Of a stretch of 64,000 nucleotides of DNA, positions 46,376-55,297 are shown in pieces. The stretch is from NCBI GenBank assembly GCA_022711465.1, contig JAKLEZ010000004.1, positions 186,001-250,000 of the forward strand, read 5' to 3'. The position numbers were made by a program, and so were the translations under genes. The DNA is from Planctomycetota bacterium (GTDB lineage Bacteria > Planctomycetota > Phycisphaerae > UBA1845 > PWPN01). Every line of letters starts with the position of its first letter. The stretch's first letter is position 1. The notes under the pieces were generated by a model. That model worked only from the letters and a program-made list of their open reading frames with translations, made no database searches and was not told the origin of the DNA.

Positions 46376-46414
46376 TCTGAGTATCGGCCGCCTCCTTGCC
46401 ACTCCAGCGCGACC

Positions 46415-47911
46415 CTACCGAGGGCCGTCAAGCAGAGGCAGGATATCATTCATCGGACGAGCGAGCAAATCGTAACCATCGGATCTGTCGCATCGGACGC
46501 GGATCATTCGGGCGGATCTGAGCTTGCGGCCGGTAAGGTAGGTGACCGAGTCAACCTCCGGGGCCTGCCCGGCGTGGCGGCCGACGAAGCGGCCCTTGTC
46601 GGCGGAGCCGTCGACCAGAACGTCGAACGATCTCCCGACCTGGGCGGCGGCATGCGCGAAGGCCACCTGTTGCTGAACCTCCATGATCGCGCTGGCCCGG
46701 GCCTCCTTCTCCTCGGCCGGCAGCTGGCCTTTCATCCGCCCTGCAGGCGTGTCCGGCTCAAGCGAGTAGGGAAAGACGCCCACCGCGGAGAACCCCGCCC
46801 CTTTCACGAAATCGAGCAGTTCCTGGAATTCGGCCTCGGTCTCGGTGGGAAAGCCGGAGATGAACGTTGTCCGGATGGTCACGCCGGGAATGCGCTCGCG
46901 TATTCGCTCCAGCAGCCGCTCGGTCTTGGCCCGGGTCACCCGGCGATGCATGGCCTTGAGCACCCGATCATTGATGTGCTGCAGAGGGATGTCCACGTAC
47001 TTGACCACCCGCTCACATTCGCCGACCGCCGCGATCATGTCGTCGGTGAAGACCGAAGGGTAGGCATACAGAAGGCGTATCCAGCGAGTCCCGTCGAGCC
47101 GGTCCAACTCGCGAAGCAGGCCCGCCAGACCGGGCCGGAAGCCGATGTCCTGGCCATAGCTGGTGGTGTCCTGGCCAATGAGGTTGAGCTCCAGGGCCCC
47201 GTCCGTGATCAGCTCCCGAGCCTCGGCCAGGATGACACCCACCGGCTTGGAGTGCAGCGGTCCGCGGATCGAAGGAATCGTGCAGAAGGTGCACTTTTGG
47301 TTGCAGCCTTCGCTGATCCGCAAGTACGCATAGTGGCGGGGAGTCAGTCGCAGCCGAGCGGTGTCCAGGTCCACGTGGGGATGGTACTTGCCTAGGTAGA
47401 GAGCAGGCTCGGACCGTGCCGTGGATCTGCGTCCCCGGGGGCCGTGCCCGACCTCGAGGACCGCTTTCACTAGGTCCTCGCGCCGGTGCACACCGACCAG
47501 GGCATCAATGCCGGGCACATCCGCAAGCAGCCGCTCGCCGTCACGCTGAACCAGACAACCGGCCACGACGACGCGTCGGCATCGCCCCTTCGTCTTCTGC
47601 CGGACGGCTTGGGCAATGGCCTCGTGGGCCTCGATCCGCGACGCTTCCAGGAAACCGCAGGTGTTAATGACGATGACATCCGCATCGGATTCGTCGCTGG
47701 TGATGGCGACACCGGCCTCTGCCAGCTGGCCAAGCATCTTCTCCGAATCCACCAGGTTCTTCGCGCAGCCCAGGGCCACGAAGGCAACGGTCGTCAGTCG
47801 ATCAGTCCCCAAGGAAATCCTCGCCAGCGAGCTCGGTTCGGGTACGCGTCCGGCCTGTACGGGAGCACGGCGCACGGCGGTGGAGCGATGGCTCCTGCCA
47901 TGCGTGCTCAT
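46415..47911 (-). CDS. rimO: Ribosomal protein uS12 methylthiotransferase RimO
   Basis: This encodes up to 498 residues. The MTTase N-domain starts VAFVALGCAKNLVDSEKMLG, which is specific for RimO rather than MiaB, with further cluster cysteines in VINTCGFLE and VVVAGCLVQRDG. The radical SAM motif CNQKCTFC and the C-terminal TRAM-like region follow. The enzyme methylthiolates an aspartate of ribosomal protein S12. The first ~40 residues from the ATG at 47911 are not conserved, so the true start may be downstream. It heads a minus-strand run with pgsA, pgpA, uppP and recO. Confidence 0.93.
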   Translation of the reverse strand: MSTHGRSHRSTAVRRAPVQAGRVPEPSSLARISLGTDRLTTVAFVALGCAKNLVDSEKMLGQLAEAGVAITSDESDADVIVINTCGFLEASRIEAHEAIAQAVRQKTKGRCRRVVVAGCLVQRDGERLLADVPGIDALVGVHRREDLVKAVLEVGHGPRGRRSTARSEPALYLGKYHPHVDLDTARLRLTPRHYAYLRISEGCNQKCTFCTIPSIRGPLHSKPVGVILAEARELITDGALELNLIGQDTTSYGQDIGFRPGLAGLLRELDRLDGTRWIRLLYAYPSVFTDDMIAAVGECERVVKYVDIPLQHINDRVLKAMHRRVTRAKTERLLERIRERIPGVTIRTTFISGFPTETEAEFQELLDFVKGAGFSAVGVFPYSLEPDTPAGRMKGQLPAEEKEARASAIMEVQQQVAFAHAAAQVGRSFDVLVDGSADKGRFVGRHAGQAPEVDSVTYLTGRKLRSARMIRVRCDRSDGYDLLARPMNDILPLLDGPR

Positions 47912-48341
47912 TCTAATACCTCGACACGGGCACGGCCAGCCAGTTCACCACCCCGGCCGGGCGCGCTGGGCAATACATCCTTCTGCGCACCGCAGTACTC
48001 TTATTGCCTCGATAGACCATTGTCGCGGGGATCGCTGAACCCCTCCCGGCGTCCGCGAACATCGGCCCGGGCAACCCGGCGAGCCCACCCCTTCGCGGCC
48101 GAGATGCCCCCCCACCCGGCTTCTCCGCTCGCTTCCCCCGAATCCGCGCCCCATCCGCCGGACAGGCATCGGCCACCTTCACGGAGTCCGCCGGAACGCT
48201 CCCAACGGCCTCAGAACGGCCTTCGGCCTTCGTCATGGCCCACAATCCGAGACAAACGGCCCTGCACGGGGATTGCTGTGCGACTGTATCTCTAACATTT
48301 CCGATGTATGCGCCCATTTTCGACCGATTGGGGGTTGCGGA
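47912..48341. other. Gene-free region upstream of the orphan RNA
   Basis: A minus-strand open frame (48422-47913) crosses this region and stops one base before the rimO start, but its Gly/Arg/Ala-rich composition and modest third-position GC look non-coding. The rimO promoter should lie here. I could not fix a convincing hexamer pair for it. Confidence 0.4.
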
Positions 48342-48437
48342 CCTTACCGAGACCCGGTTAGGATAACTTAAGCCCGAGGCATCCCCCCTAAGCCCGTCTG
48401 GTTCACCCCGGCCAGACGGCACCGCCTCGGGTTTTTT
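48342..48437 (+). ncRNA. Candidate structured RNA with no associated gene
   Basis: A hairpin CCTTACCG/CGGTTAGG (48342-48349, 48355-48362) is followed by a nested pair of stems ending in a T-run. The direct repeat TAAGCCCG (48369-48376, 48389-48396) starts each descending strand. No plus-strand gene lies upstream, since rimO is divergent, and a separate promoter for the next gene follows the T-run. The simplest reading is a small RNA; its 5' end is unknown. I could not match it to tmRNA, RNase P RNA, SRP RNA or a riboswitch. Confidence 0.45.
48373..48437 (+). terminator. Strong Rho-independent terminator (nested stems)
   Basis: The outer stem CCCGAGGC (48373-48380) / GCCTCGGG (48424-48431) encloses the inner stem CCGTCTGG (48394-48401) / CCAGACGG (48412-48419). 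Both are perfect 8-bp helices, directly followed by TTTTTT (48432-48437). The polarity is plus strand only. Confidence 0.88.
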
Positions 48438-48444
48438 ATTGCCC

Positions 48445-48472
48445 TCGACGAACGCGTTCGCTCCGGTACAAT
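48445..48472 (+). promoter_or_regulatory. Promoter of the DUF547 gene
   Basis: TCGACG (48445-48450) and TACAAT (48467-48472) are 16 bases apart, just after the terminator. The predicted start near 48479 leaves a 45-base leader with AAAGGGGA before the ATG at 48524. Confidence 0.5.
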
Positions 48473-48523
48473 GACGCCGCCATCGATCCGTGAATCGGCG
48501 CGTTCAGAAAGGGGACCACGCGG

Positions 48524-49414
48524 ATGTCAAGAAGCCGCATCGCACGCGGGCGTGCCTCGCCACCCGTGATACCTTCCATCCTCGCAGGACTCTGCTGTGT
48601 TCTCACTACAGGTTGTACGGAACTGACGCTGATACCCAATCCTGCGTTGCTGCCTAAGGAAAATCCCCCCATCTACAGCGATCGCGACTGGTCAGAGGTT
48701 CTGAGCGACCACGTCCGAGATGGCTTGATTGACTACGAGAAGTTGGCCGCTTCCCGCGAACCGCTGGATCGTTTCTACGCGCTGATCAGTGTCACCGGCC
48801 CGTCGCGCACGCCGGATCAGTTGAGCTCGCGAACGGCGAAAACCGCCTATTGGATCAACGCGTATAACGCTTTGGTGCTGCTGGCGGTCCTGCAACGTTA
48901 TCCGTGCTCTACTGTCTACGACCTGTCGATGCCGGTGCTGGAACAGGATTATCGATTCATGGTTGACGGTAAATCGCGCAACATGTCCGAACTGGAAGCC
49001 GATATGCTCAAGGACAGTAGTGGAGATGTGCGGGCGATGTTCGCCACCAGTCGAGGAGCACTGGGTACGCCGCGGCTGATGAGCGAACCTTATCGCCCGG
49101 ACTACCTGGAAAGCCAGCTGACACAAGCGGCACTGAAAGCCCTGGACAACCCGGATCTCTGCGCCGTGGATCACGTCGGCCGGTCGATATTCGTGTGGCA
49201 GAACGTCCTGCGCCGCGAGCAGGAGTTCGTGGCCTACTGGCAGGTGCGCCGGCGTGTGAGGACGGCGTACCTCTACAATGTGTTGATGGACATGGCCTCA
49301 CCGAACCGCCAACAGGCCTTTCAAAGTGCCGTCGGATACCAGATCCGGCCCATCCCGTTCAACCGCAGGCTCAACAAGTGGCCTATCGACGGATCGTCAA
49401 CGGGTGGCAGGTGA
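48524..49414 (+). CDS. DUF547 lipoprotein
   Basis: This encodes 296 residues with a lipoprotein signal ending in CCVLTTGC. The body matches DUF547, with AKTAYWINAYNALVLLAVL and the C-terminal RPIPFNRRLNKW region. DUF547 proteins resemble transglutaminase/NlpC-like folds, but no activity is established for most. The start at 48524 has an AAAGGGGA site. The M20 peptidase gene begins 35 bases downstream, so the two may be co-transcribed. Confidence 0.82.
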   Translation: MSRSRIARGRASPPVIPSILAGLCCVLTTGCTELTLIPNPALLPKENPPIYSDRDWSEVLSDHVRDGLIDYEKLAASREPLDRFYALISVTGPSRTPDQLSSRTAKTAYWINAYNALVLLAVLQRYPCSTVYDLSMPVLEQDYRFMVDGKSRNMSELEADMLKDSSGDVRAMFATSRGALGTPRLMSEPYRPDYLESQLTQAALKALDNPDLCAVDHVGRSIFVWQNVLRREQEFVAYWQVRRRVRTAYLYNVLMDMASPNRQQAFQSAVGYQIRPIPFNRRLNKWPIDGSSTGGR

Positions 49415-49449
49415 CGGAGAGTCGCACGGCCGTTGCGAGCAACCGACTA

Positions 49450-51153
49450 ATGAACAGTAAACTGGACACCAAGGTGGTGGAGTACATCCGGGAAGCCGCC
49501 AAGAGCGAACGACTCGCGACTTACCTGAAGAGGATGCTGGTCGAACTGGTGAAGTTCAACACCGCTCCGGACGACGATTCATATGCCACTGCGAGTCGAG
49601 AAAAGGCCTTCTTCGATTGGGTCGAACGTGAGGTGAAGCAGATTGCAGGCCAAGAGATCACCGTGGAACGACCGGCGATCGATCCGCGCATCGCCGACGA
49701 TCCGGCCTACTCGCCCCCGGGATACGCCGCAGGTCCTGGCGGCCAGGTGCCTCCGTCCGGGCAGGTCTACGCCGGCCGCACCAACCTCATAATCCAGGTG
49801 TCGGGTCAAGCGCCCCAGAGCCGGCCGTCGGCCATTCTTCACGCCCACGCGGATGTGGTTTCGCCCTGGTTCGGACCCAGGGAAGCCGGCAGTCGGGTTT
49901 TCGGCCGGGGTTCCTGTGACAACAAGGCTCAGATCGCCGTGATCCTGGCCGAGTTGAAGTTGCTCGGCGAGCTCCACCAGAAGCTGGGATACGAGCCGGC
50001 CGGCGGCTTCGTCATTCAGCTCGCCATCGACGAGGAGATTGGCGGCAACGGTTCGCTGTCGCTGACCATGGATCCCCGGTTCGCCGGGCTACCCGTGCTG
50101 ATGCTCGAGTCAACGGACCTGGTACCCTACTGCGCCCACCGCGGGGCGGTGTACTACCGCTGCCGGCTCTCATCCAGAGGATTACCCAACGTTGGCGCGG
50201 TCGAGATGTTCCCGCTGGTCGTCTACCAGCTGGAGAAGGAAGGCCGGCGGATCAAGGAGGAGACGAACGCCCCGCTGTTCACTCCCGACCACGTCCAGAC
50301 CAATCATGGCGTGCTCGGGCCCTACGGCAAGCACCCGGGCAGCGTCTGTGACCACGTGGCTCTTGAACTGATCGCGCGCTCCGGGGCCAAACCGGAACGG
50401 ATGGCGATGAAGATGGGCGAGTTTTTTGAGGACGCCCTGGCGGAGTATGTGAAGGTCTACGGTGACAAGACCAAGGTCACCGACTCGGCTACGGGCAAGC
50501 CCAAGGTCGCCAGGCACTTTGACATCAAGGTACTGCCGAACGCGACGACGCAGAACTTCCGCATCGACATCTACGGCAAGAGCGGGCACATGGCCGCGGT
50601 AGCGGACTGCGACAGCGCGATCACCAAGGCGGCGTACCTGCTCGGCGGCCTGCTGCGGATCGCCCCGAACTTCCCGAACATCAAGGCTACCGGGCGATTT
50701 GCCGACGGTGGCGGCGATGACCAGGAGATCGTGCTCGAAGGCGGGCAGGGTTTCACGCCGTCCCACCGGATGGCCGACATCCAGGACCGTATGGCGGGCG
50801 CCGCCCGGCGAGGCGTCGAGTCTTACTGCAAGCTGCGTCGCTTCAAGTTCAACGAGGCCATGGTGCACATGTCGTTCGATCGATTGCACAACGATGCCTA
50901 TGCTGACACGCCGGACAGTGTCCCGATGCAGGCTCTGAAGGCGGCCTTCGCCGCGATAGGCTCGCCCTGGCCGCAACCGGTAGCCTGGCAGACGAGTTGC
51001 GATGCCAGGATCTACCACCATAAAGGGCATCCGGTAGCCATCTTCGGTGCCGGCAAGCTCGAGGCGGCCCATGGCGTTGACGAGTACGTGGATATTCCGG
51101 ATCTGCAGCAGGCCCTGGCGGTCAGCACCCTGGCCACCCTCGCGTTGACCTAA
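49450..51153 (+). CDS. M20-family metallopeptidase (ArgE/DapE/CPG2-like)
   Basis: This encodes 567 residues without a clear signal peptide. Metal ligands and catalytic residues of M20 are visible: H133-x-D135 in LHAHADVV, D157 in GRGSCDNKAQ, the pair E195-E196 in IDEEIGGNGS, and H541 near the C-terminus in AAHGVDEYVDI. At 567 residues it is longer than ArgE or DapE (about 375-400). The dimerisation region is not resolved. I chose the ATG at 49450, as the frame upstream overlaps the DUF547 gene. It probably hydrolyses a dipeptide or N-acyl amino acid; the specificity is unknown. Confidence 0.88.
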   Translation: MNSKLDTKVVEYIREAAKSERLATYLKRMLVELVKFNTAPDDDSYATASREKAFFDWVEREVKQIAGQEITVERPAIDPRIADDPAYSPPGYAAGPGGQVPPSGQVYAGRTNLIIQVSGQAPQSRPSAILHAHADVVSPWFGPREAGSRVFGRGSCDNKAQIAVILAELKLLGELHQKLGYEPAGGFVIQLAIDEEIGGNGSLSLTMDPRFAGLPVLMLESTDLVPYCAHRGAVYYRCRLSSRGLPNVGAVEMFPLVVYQLEKEGRRIKEETNAPLFTPDHVQTNHGVLGPYGKHPGSVCDHVALELIARSGAKPERMAMKMGEFFEDALAEYVKVYGDKTKVTDSATGKPKVARHFDIKVLPNATTQNFRIDIYGKSGHMAAVADCDSAITKAAYLLGGLLRIAPNFPNIKATGRFADGGGDDQEIVLEGGQGFTPSHRMADIQDRMAGAARRGVESYCKLRRFKFNEAMVHMSFDRLHNDAYADTPDSVPMQALKAAFAAIGSPWPQPVAWQTSCDARIYHHKGHPVAIFGAGKLEAAHGVDEYVDIPDLQQALAVSTLATLALT

Positions 51154-51201
51154 TCGGGCCGACGCACGCGTGTTCCTTCGAGTTCCAGGAAAACCCACTT
51201 C

Positions 51202-51522
51202 ATGCCGCACTGCCTTCCGAACTCGACAACCTTGACCGTGCGGAACGGTATACTGAGGATCAAGCATCGGCAGCCTCCCCGGCGAGGCCACCACAAAATC
51301 CTGGAGGCGGGCATCGACCAGATCTGCTGCCGACGGAGAAAACGCGAGGGGCGCCGGAAGCGTCGACTGGCCGACGAGGTCAACGCCGCGCTGACCGACA
51401 ACCGGAAGATCACGCTGGTGACCTCGCTGAATGATGAGGACCAGGCCCTGTTCATTGAGCAGGCCCTCGAAGAACATCCGGACATCGTCAATCGACGAGT
51501 GCCGGGCGAGTACCGATTCTGA
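51202..51522 (+). CDS. Small basic hypothetical protein
   Basis: This encodes 106 residues I do not recognise. The N-terminal half is strongly basic with an Arg/Lys/Cys cluster (DQICCRRRKREGRRKRR), suggesting nucleic-acid binding. The C-terminal half is more ordinary (KITLVTSLNDEDQALFIEQA). Third codon positions are very GC-rich throughout, as in neighbouring genes, which argues that it is real. An AGGA lies upstream of the ATG. It fits between the M20 peptidase and the CE15-like hydrolase on the same strand. Confidence 0.5.
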   Translation: MPHCLPNSTTLTVRNGILRIKHRQPPRRGHHKILEAGIDQICCRRRKREGRRKRRLADEVNAALTDNRKITLVTSLNDEDQALFIEQALEEHPDIVNRRVPGEYRF

Positions 51523-51537
51523 TCGAGGTGGATCATC

Positions 51538-53772
51538 ATGCCGACAGTGATTGTTCGATGGATCGTTCTATCCGCGCCGATGTGGGCGGCAACGGCCGGC
51601 GTGCAGGCCCAGGGCCCGGCCGCAAGCGCGGAGAGCCGGCTCCTCGCCCCACCGCTGTCGTGGTTCGAGGCGTGGATGGAAGAAACGGGCGAAAAGACCC
51701 CGGATTTTGCGTCGATGAAGTCGTGGGCGGATCTGCCGCCGCTGTTGCGGTTCGAGGACGGCTTGCCGGTACGGACGACCGAGGACTGGGGGAGACGCCG
51801 GGCCGAACTGCGCCGCCTGCTTTGCGACGGTATTCTTGGGCATGTGCCGGAGGAAATTCCCGCCCTTGCCAAGGCCGAGATCGTGCGTACAGACAAACTG
51901 GCCGGCGGCGCGCGACGCGAGGTGCGGCTGACATATGCGACCCGAACAACGACCGTCCCGGAAGTAGCCATTACGATCGAACTGCAGGTGCCCGACGGAA
52001 CAGGCCCTTTCCCGGTCTTCATGACTCAATCCACCCACCGGCGTGTCGGGCTCATCGGCCTGGCCCGCGGCTACCTGGTGTGCGTCTATCCGGGCGGCGA
52101 CGGCAATGATCAGGGCGACAAGTTCGCCGAGGCCTATCCCAAGGCAGATTGGGGTAGGCTCACCCGGCGAGCGTGGCTGGCCAGCCGCGTCCTCGACTAC
52201 CTCGTCACCCTGCCCGAGGTCCGCAAGGATCAGATCGCCCTTACCGGCCATTCACGCAACGGCAAGCAGACGATGATCGCGGCTGCCCTGGACGAACGTT
52301 TCACCGCGGTCGTTTCCAGCAGTTCCGGCACGGGCGGTGACTCCCCGTTCCGGTTCGTCAGTGAGACGGCATTCGAGGAGAGCGTCGAATTCATGTCGCG
52401 CCAGCAGGGGACCGCCGACTGGTTCCATCCCCGGATCCGCATGTTCACTGGCCGTGAGGACAAGCTGCCCACCGACATTCACGCCCTGGCTGCCTTGATT
52501 GCCCCGCGATTCTGTCTGTTATCCACGGCGTGCAACGACGACGTGACCACGACCTTCGCGGTGGAGCGCAACTACGTAGCCAACCGCGAAGTCTACCGGC
52601 TACTGGGCAAGCCGGAAGCTCTGCGAATCCGCTGGCGCGAAGGCAGCCACGAATGGAATGCCCAGGACGCGGAATCCTACTTCGATTGGTTCGACCGTGC
52701 CTTCGGACGGAACGCATTTGAGTTCCCGGAGCAGTTGTTCCACGCATTCGATTGGTCGGAGTGGAAGGCCAAACAGGTCTCCGCTTCGCTGTCGCCGCCA
52801 ACCGGCCAGGACGCTCGACAGACCGTTCTCTGGGCCTTGGGCGAACCCCCCGCGAGTGGTATCGACCCCGGCGGCACCTATAGCAGGGAAGTCGCCCACG
52901 AATCCGCCCTGATGGGCCGCGATGACGGCAAGCCAAAGGAGGTGACTCGCCTGGCGATCAGCTTCGGGCACAATGTGCGGGGCGACCTCTTCTATCGCAC
53001 CAACATCAAGGACCCGATGCCTTGCGTCATCTGGCTGCACCCCTACTCCTTTTCCTCGGGCTATACGGGGGGGTACATGCTGGGCCCGCGAATCCACAAC
53101 AGCCTCGCCCAGAAAGGATATGCCGTCCTGGCCTTCGATCAGTTGGGCTTTGGCCGGCGACTGGCGGAAGGTCGGGACTTCTATGGGCGATACCCTCGTT
53201 GGTCGAAGCTCGGGAAGATGGTGGCGGACGTCCGAGCCGCGGTCGATTTCCTGACCGGCAAGGGTGGACCGGCCGGCCCGGGTCAGAGCGGCATCGAACT
53301 GCCGCCGACTGACCCGGGGCGCATCTTCTGCGTCGGGTACTCGCTCGGCGGCACAGTGGCCCTGTACTCTGCGGCTCTGGACGACCGGATCACCGGCATC
53401 GCTTCCTTTGCCGGCTTCACCCCGATGCGGACGGATACCGATGCCAAGCCCACCGGCGGTCTCCGGCGATTGTGGGAATGGCATGGCCTGATCCCGCGAC
53501 TGGGGCTGTTCCATGGGCGCGAGCGCGAACTGCCCTATGACTGCGAGGATCTCCTGGCCATGATCGCCCCTCGTCCATGTCTGATCGTCTCGCCGATCCA
53601 CGATCGGGAAGCCAGTCTGTCGGACATCACCGCTTGTGTCGCCAAGGCTCGGGCATGGTGGGAATCCAAGGGTGCTCCGGCCGCTCTGACGCACCTGACA
53701 CCCGACGACTACAACCGCTTCCAGGGCGAACAGCAGCAGACAGTTGCAGATTGGCTCAAGCAGTCAAAATAG
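51538..53772 (+). CDS. Secreted CE15-like double alpha/beta-hydrolase
   Basis: This encodes 744 residues: a signal peptide (to about 25) and two alpha/beta-hydrolase domains. The first (about 90-400) has the CE15-like nucleophile motif TGHSRNGKQTM (Ser239), followed by SSSSGTGGDS and a late GSHEW (His373), resembling glucuronoyl or acetylxylan esterases; the CE15 cysteine of GCSRxGK is His here. The second (about 440-744) looks like a dienelactone-hydrolase/AXE1-type domain with VGYSLGGTVAL (Ser604). GAGGTGG precedes the ATG. It may remove glucuronoyl-lignin or acetyl esters from xylan, complementing GH10 and GH62. Both domains appear catalytically intact. Confidence 0.8.
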   Translation: MPTVIVRWIVLSAPMWAATAGVQAQGPAASAESRLLAPPLSWFEAWMEETGEKTPDFASMKSWADLPPLLRFEDGLPVRTTEDWGRRRAELRRLLCDGILGHVPEEIPALAKAEIVRTDKLAGGARREVRLTYATRTTTVPEVAITIELQVPDGTGPFPVFMTQSTHRRVGLIGLARGYLVCVYPGGDGNDQGDKFAEAYPKADWGRLTRRAWLASRVLDYLVTLPEVRKDQIALTGHSRNGKQTMIAAALDERFTAVVSSSSGTGGDSPFRFVSETAFEESVEFMSRQQGTADWFHPRIRMFTGREDKLPTDIHALAALIAPRFCLLSTACNDDVTTTFAVERNYVANREVYRLLGKPEALRIRWREGSHEWNAQDAESYFDWFDRAFGRNAFEFPEQLFHAFDWSEWKAKQVSASLSPPTGQDARQTVLWALGEPPASGIDPGGTYSREVAHESALMGRDDGKPKEVTRLAISFGHNVRGDLFYRTNIKDPMPCVIWLHPYSFSSGYTGGYMLGPRIHNSLAQKGYAVLAFDQLGFGRRLAEGRDFYGRYPRWSKLGKMVADVRAAVDFLTGKGGPAGPGQSGIELPPTDPGRIFCVGYSLGGTVALYSAALDDRITGIASFAGFTPMRTDTDAKPTGGLRRLWEWHGLIPRLGLFHGRERELPYDCEDLLAMIAPRPCLIVSPIHDREASLSDITACVAKARAWWESKGAPAALTHLTPDDYNRFQGEQQQTVADWLKQSK

Positions 53773-53806
53773 GGACAACAAACCGATCTGAATCGTCCTC
53801 GGCGGG

Positions 53807-53835
53807 TTTTCACGGACCGCGTTTCCGCCTACCAT
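53807..53835 (+). promoter_or_regulatory. Candidate promoter of the V-ATPase operon
   Basis: TTTTCA (53807-53812) and TACCAT (53830-53835) are 17 bases apart. The predicted start near 53842 gives a 40-base leader. The match is moderate, but it is the only AT-rich pair in the 109-base gap. Confidence 0.4.
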
Positions 53836-53881
53836 AGCCGGCTGCGGACCCGGTTTGGGCCGGGCCTGCGGGAGTGCGGTC

Positions 53882-54508
53882 ATGGCTGGAACGATCGAGG
53901 CATTTGTCGAGAAGCTGCAGGCCGAGGGGGTGGAGGCTGGCCGGACTGAGGCGGAGAAGATCCGCACCGAAGCCGAGCGGAAGGCCGCAGCGATGATCCA
54001 GGAAGCGGAGACCCGGGCTCACGGGATTCTGGACAAGGCCGCAGCCGAATGCCGCGTCCTCCGAGCCCGCACCGAGACGGAGCTGCGTCTGGCGGCACGC
54101 GATACGGTCGTCCGGCTGCGCGAGACCCTGACTCGCGCCCTGCGGTATGTTCTGGACAAAGCGGTCAGGGATCAGCTGGCCGAGCCGACCTTCCTCGAGA
54201 AGGTCCTTCACGATGTCATCATGGCCTACGTCAAGGCCGACGTCGCCGGTGACGAGTCGGTCACGATCAACGTGGCCCCGGAGATGCGCGAGAAACTCGC
54301 CGCCTGGGCAGTCTCGTCCCTGCAGGCGGAGGCCCAAGGGCAAGGGGTGATGGTCAATCTCGTCGGCACACTGAAGGCCGCCGGATTCGAATATCAGGTG
54401 ACGGAAGGCACGGTTGACGTCACCGCGGAATCGGTCGTATCGATCCTCTCCGAGCTAGTGGGTCCCGAGCTGCGCAGGCTGCTGGCCGAGGCCGGGGCCA
54501 CAACCTGA
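53882..54508 (+). CDS. atpE: V-type ATP synthase subunit E
   Basis: This encodes 208 residues. The N-terminal ~100 residues form a long Ala/Glu/Arg-rich helix (EAGRTEAEKIRTEAERKAAA) for the peripheral stalk, followed by a globular domain. Length and pattern fit V/A-type subunit E. It is the first gene of the operon, with GGGAG before the ATG at 53882; the frame is open 9 codons earlier. No separate subunit G/H gene, its usual partner, is in the operon. Confidence 0.85.
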   Translation: MAGTIEAFVEKLQAEGVEAGRTEAEKIRTEAERKAAAMIQEAETRAHGILDKAAAECRVLRARTETELRLAARDTVVRLRETLTRALRYVLDKAVRDQLAEPTFLEKVLHDVIMAYVKADVAGDESVTINVAPEMREKLAAWAVSSLQAEAQGQGVMVNLVGTLKAAGFEYQVTEGTVDVTAESVVSILSELVGPELRRLLAEAGATT

Positions 54509-54523
54509 CAGGAGTCTGCGGAC

Positions 54524-55297
54524 ATGCCGGGCCAACCGTACTACGACCTTGCCTCCCTGCCGGCCGTCGGCGAGTTGGGCAGTCCGGCGCCGCTGAAGGC
54601 CGAACAGCTGCTCGAACGCTTCGATCGGAAATCGGTTGCCCGGACGCTGATGGAGACGTTTTTCCTGTTCGACGATCTTGTGCAGCGAGAGGCATTCCTC
54701 GCCGGTGAGATTCAGGAGGCACGTCCGGTTGTCCTCAGCGTTCCGGAAGTCCGCGGGGAGAGTCCGCTACCGCCCTACCTCGCCGGATTTGGCGTCGATG
54801 GCGGCGAGGCGGAAGACGGATTGAACGCTCCACGTCGGGCGGTCGAGGTGGACAATCTTTGGGAGACCTACTTCCGCCACGCCGCAGGGGTGGCCGAGCG
54901 AACCGGGAGCGGCGTTCTGTCCGGCTGGGTTCGAAGTGAAGTCGGGCTTCGGAACGCCCTGGCGACGGCTCGTGCCCGGCGCTTGGGGCTGGATCCAGCC
55001 GACTACCTCGTGGCATCCGACCTGGCGGAAGGCGGCCGCGACTTCGCCGCCACCGTCAGTGACTGGGCCTCCGCGGGGACCCCCCTGGCCGGCCAGCAGG
55101 TCTTGATCCAGGCTCGTTGGGCGTGGCTGGCCGAGCGCGATCCGTGGTTCACCTTCACTGACGACGAGTTGGCCGTATATGCCGCCCGCATCATGCTGCT
55201 TGAACACTGGCGGCGGATCGTGGAGGCGGACGAACGCCGGGCGGCGGGCGAACCCGTCCACGGGGCATCGGGGAATGTGGAAAGGGTGAGCTCGTGA
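54524..55297 (+). CDS. DUF2764 protein of the V-ATPase operon
   Basis: This encodes 257 residues, mostly helical, starting MPGQPYYDLASLPAVGELG. It matches DUF2764, found next to V-ATPase subunits E and A in Chlamydiae, spirochaetes and Bacteroidetes, where it is thought to replace subunit C as the stalk-to-membrane connector. The late ARWAWLAERDPWFTFTDD and LLEHWRRIVEADERR segments are typical. Its stop overlaps the atpA start as GTGA, so the two are translationally coupled. Function is inferred from context. Confidence 0.85.
   Translation: MPGQPYYDLASLPAVGELGSPAPLKAEQLLERFDRKSVARTLMETFFLFDDLVQREAFLAGEIQEARPVVLSVPEVRGESPLPPYLAGFGVDGGEAEDGLNAPRRAVEVDNLWETYFRHAAGVAERTGSGVLSGWVRSEVGLRNALATARARRLGLDPADYLVASDLAEGGRDFAATVSDWASAGTPLAGQQVLIQARWAWLAERDPWFTFTDDELAVYAARIMLLEHWRRIVEADERRAAGEPVHGASGNVERVSS

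Noticed and set aside
47913..48422. Minus-strand 169-codon open frame ending one base before rimO
   Set aside because: Third-position GC is modest, the product is Gly/Arg-rich without features, and it overlaps the plus-strand terminator.
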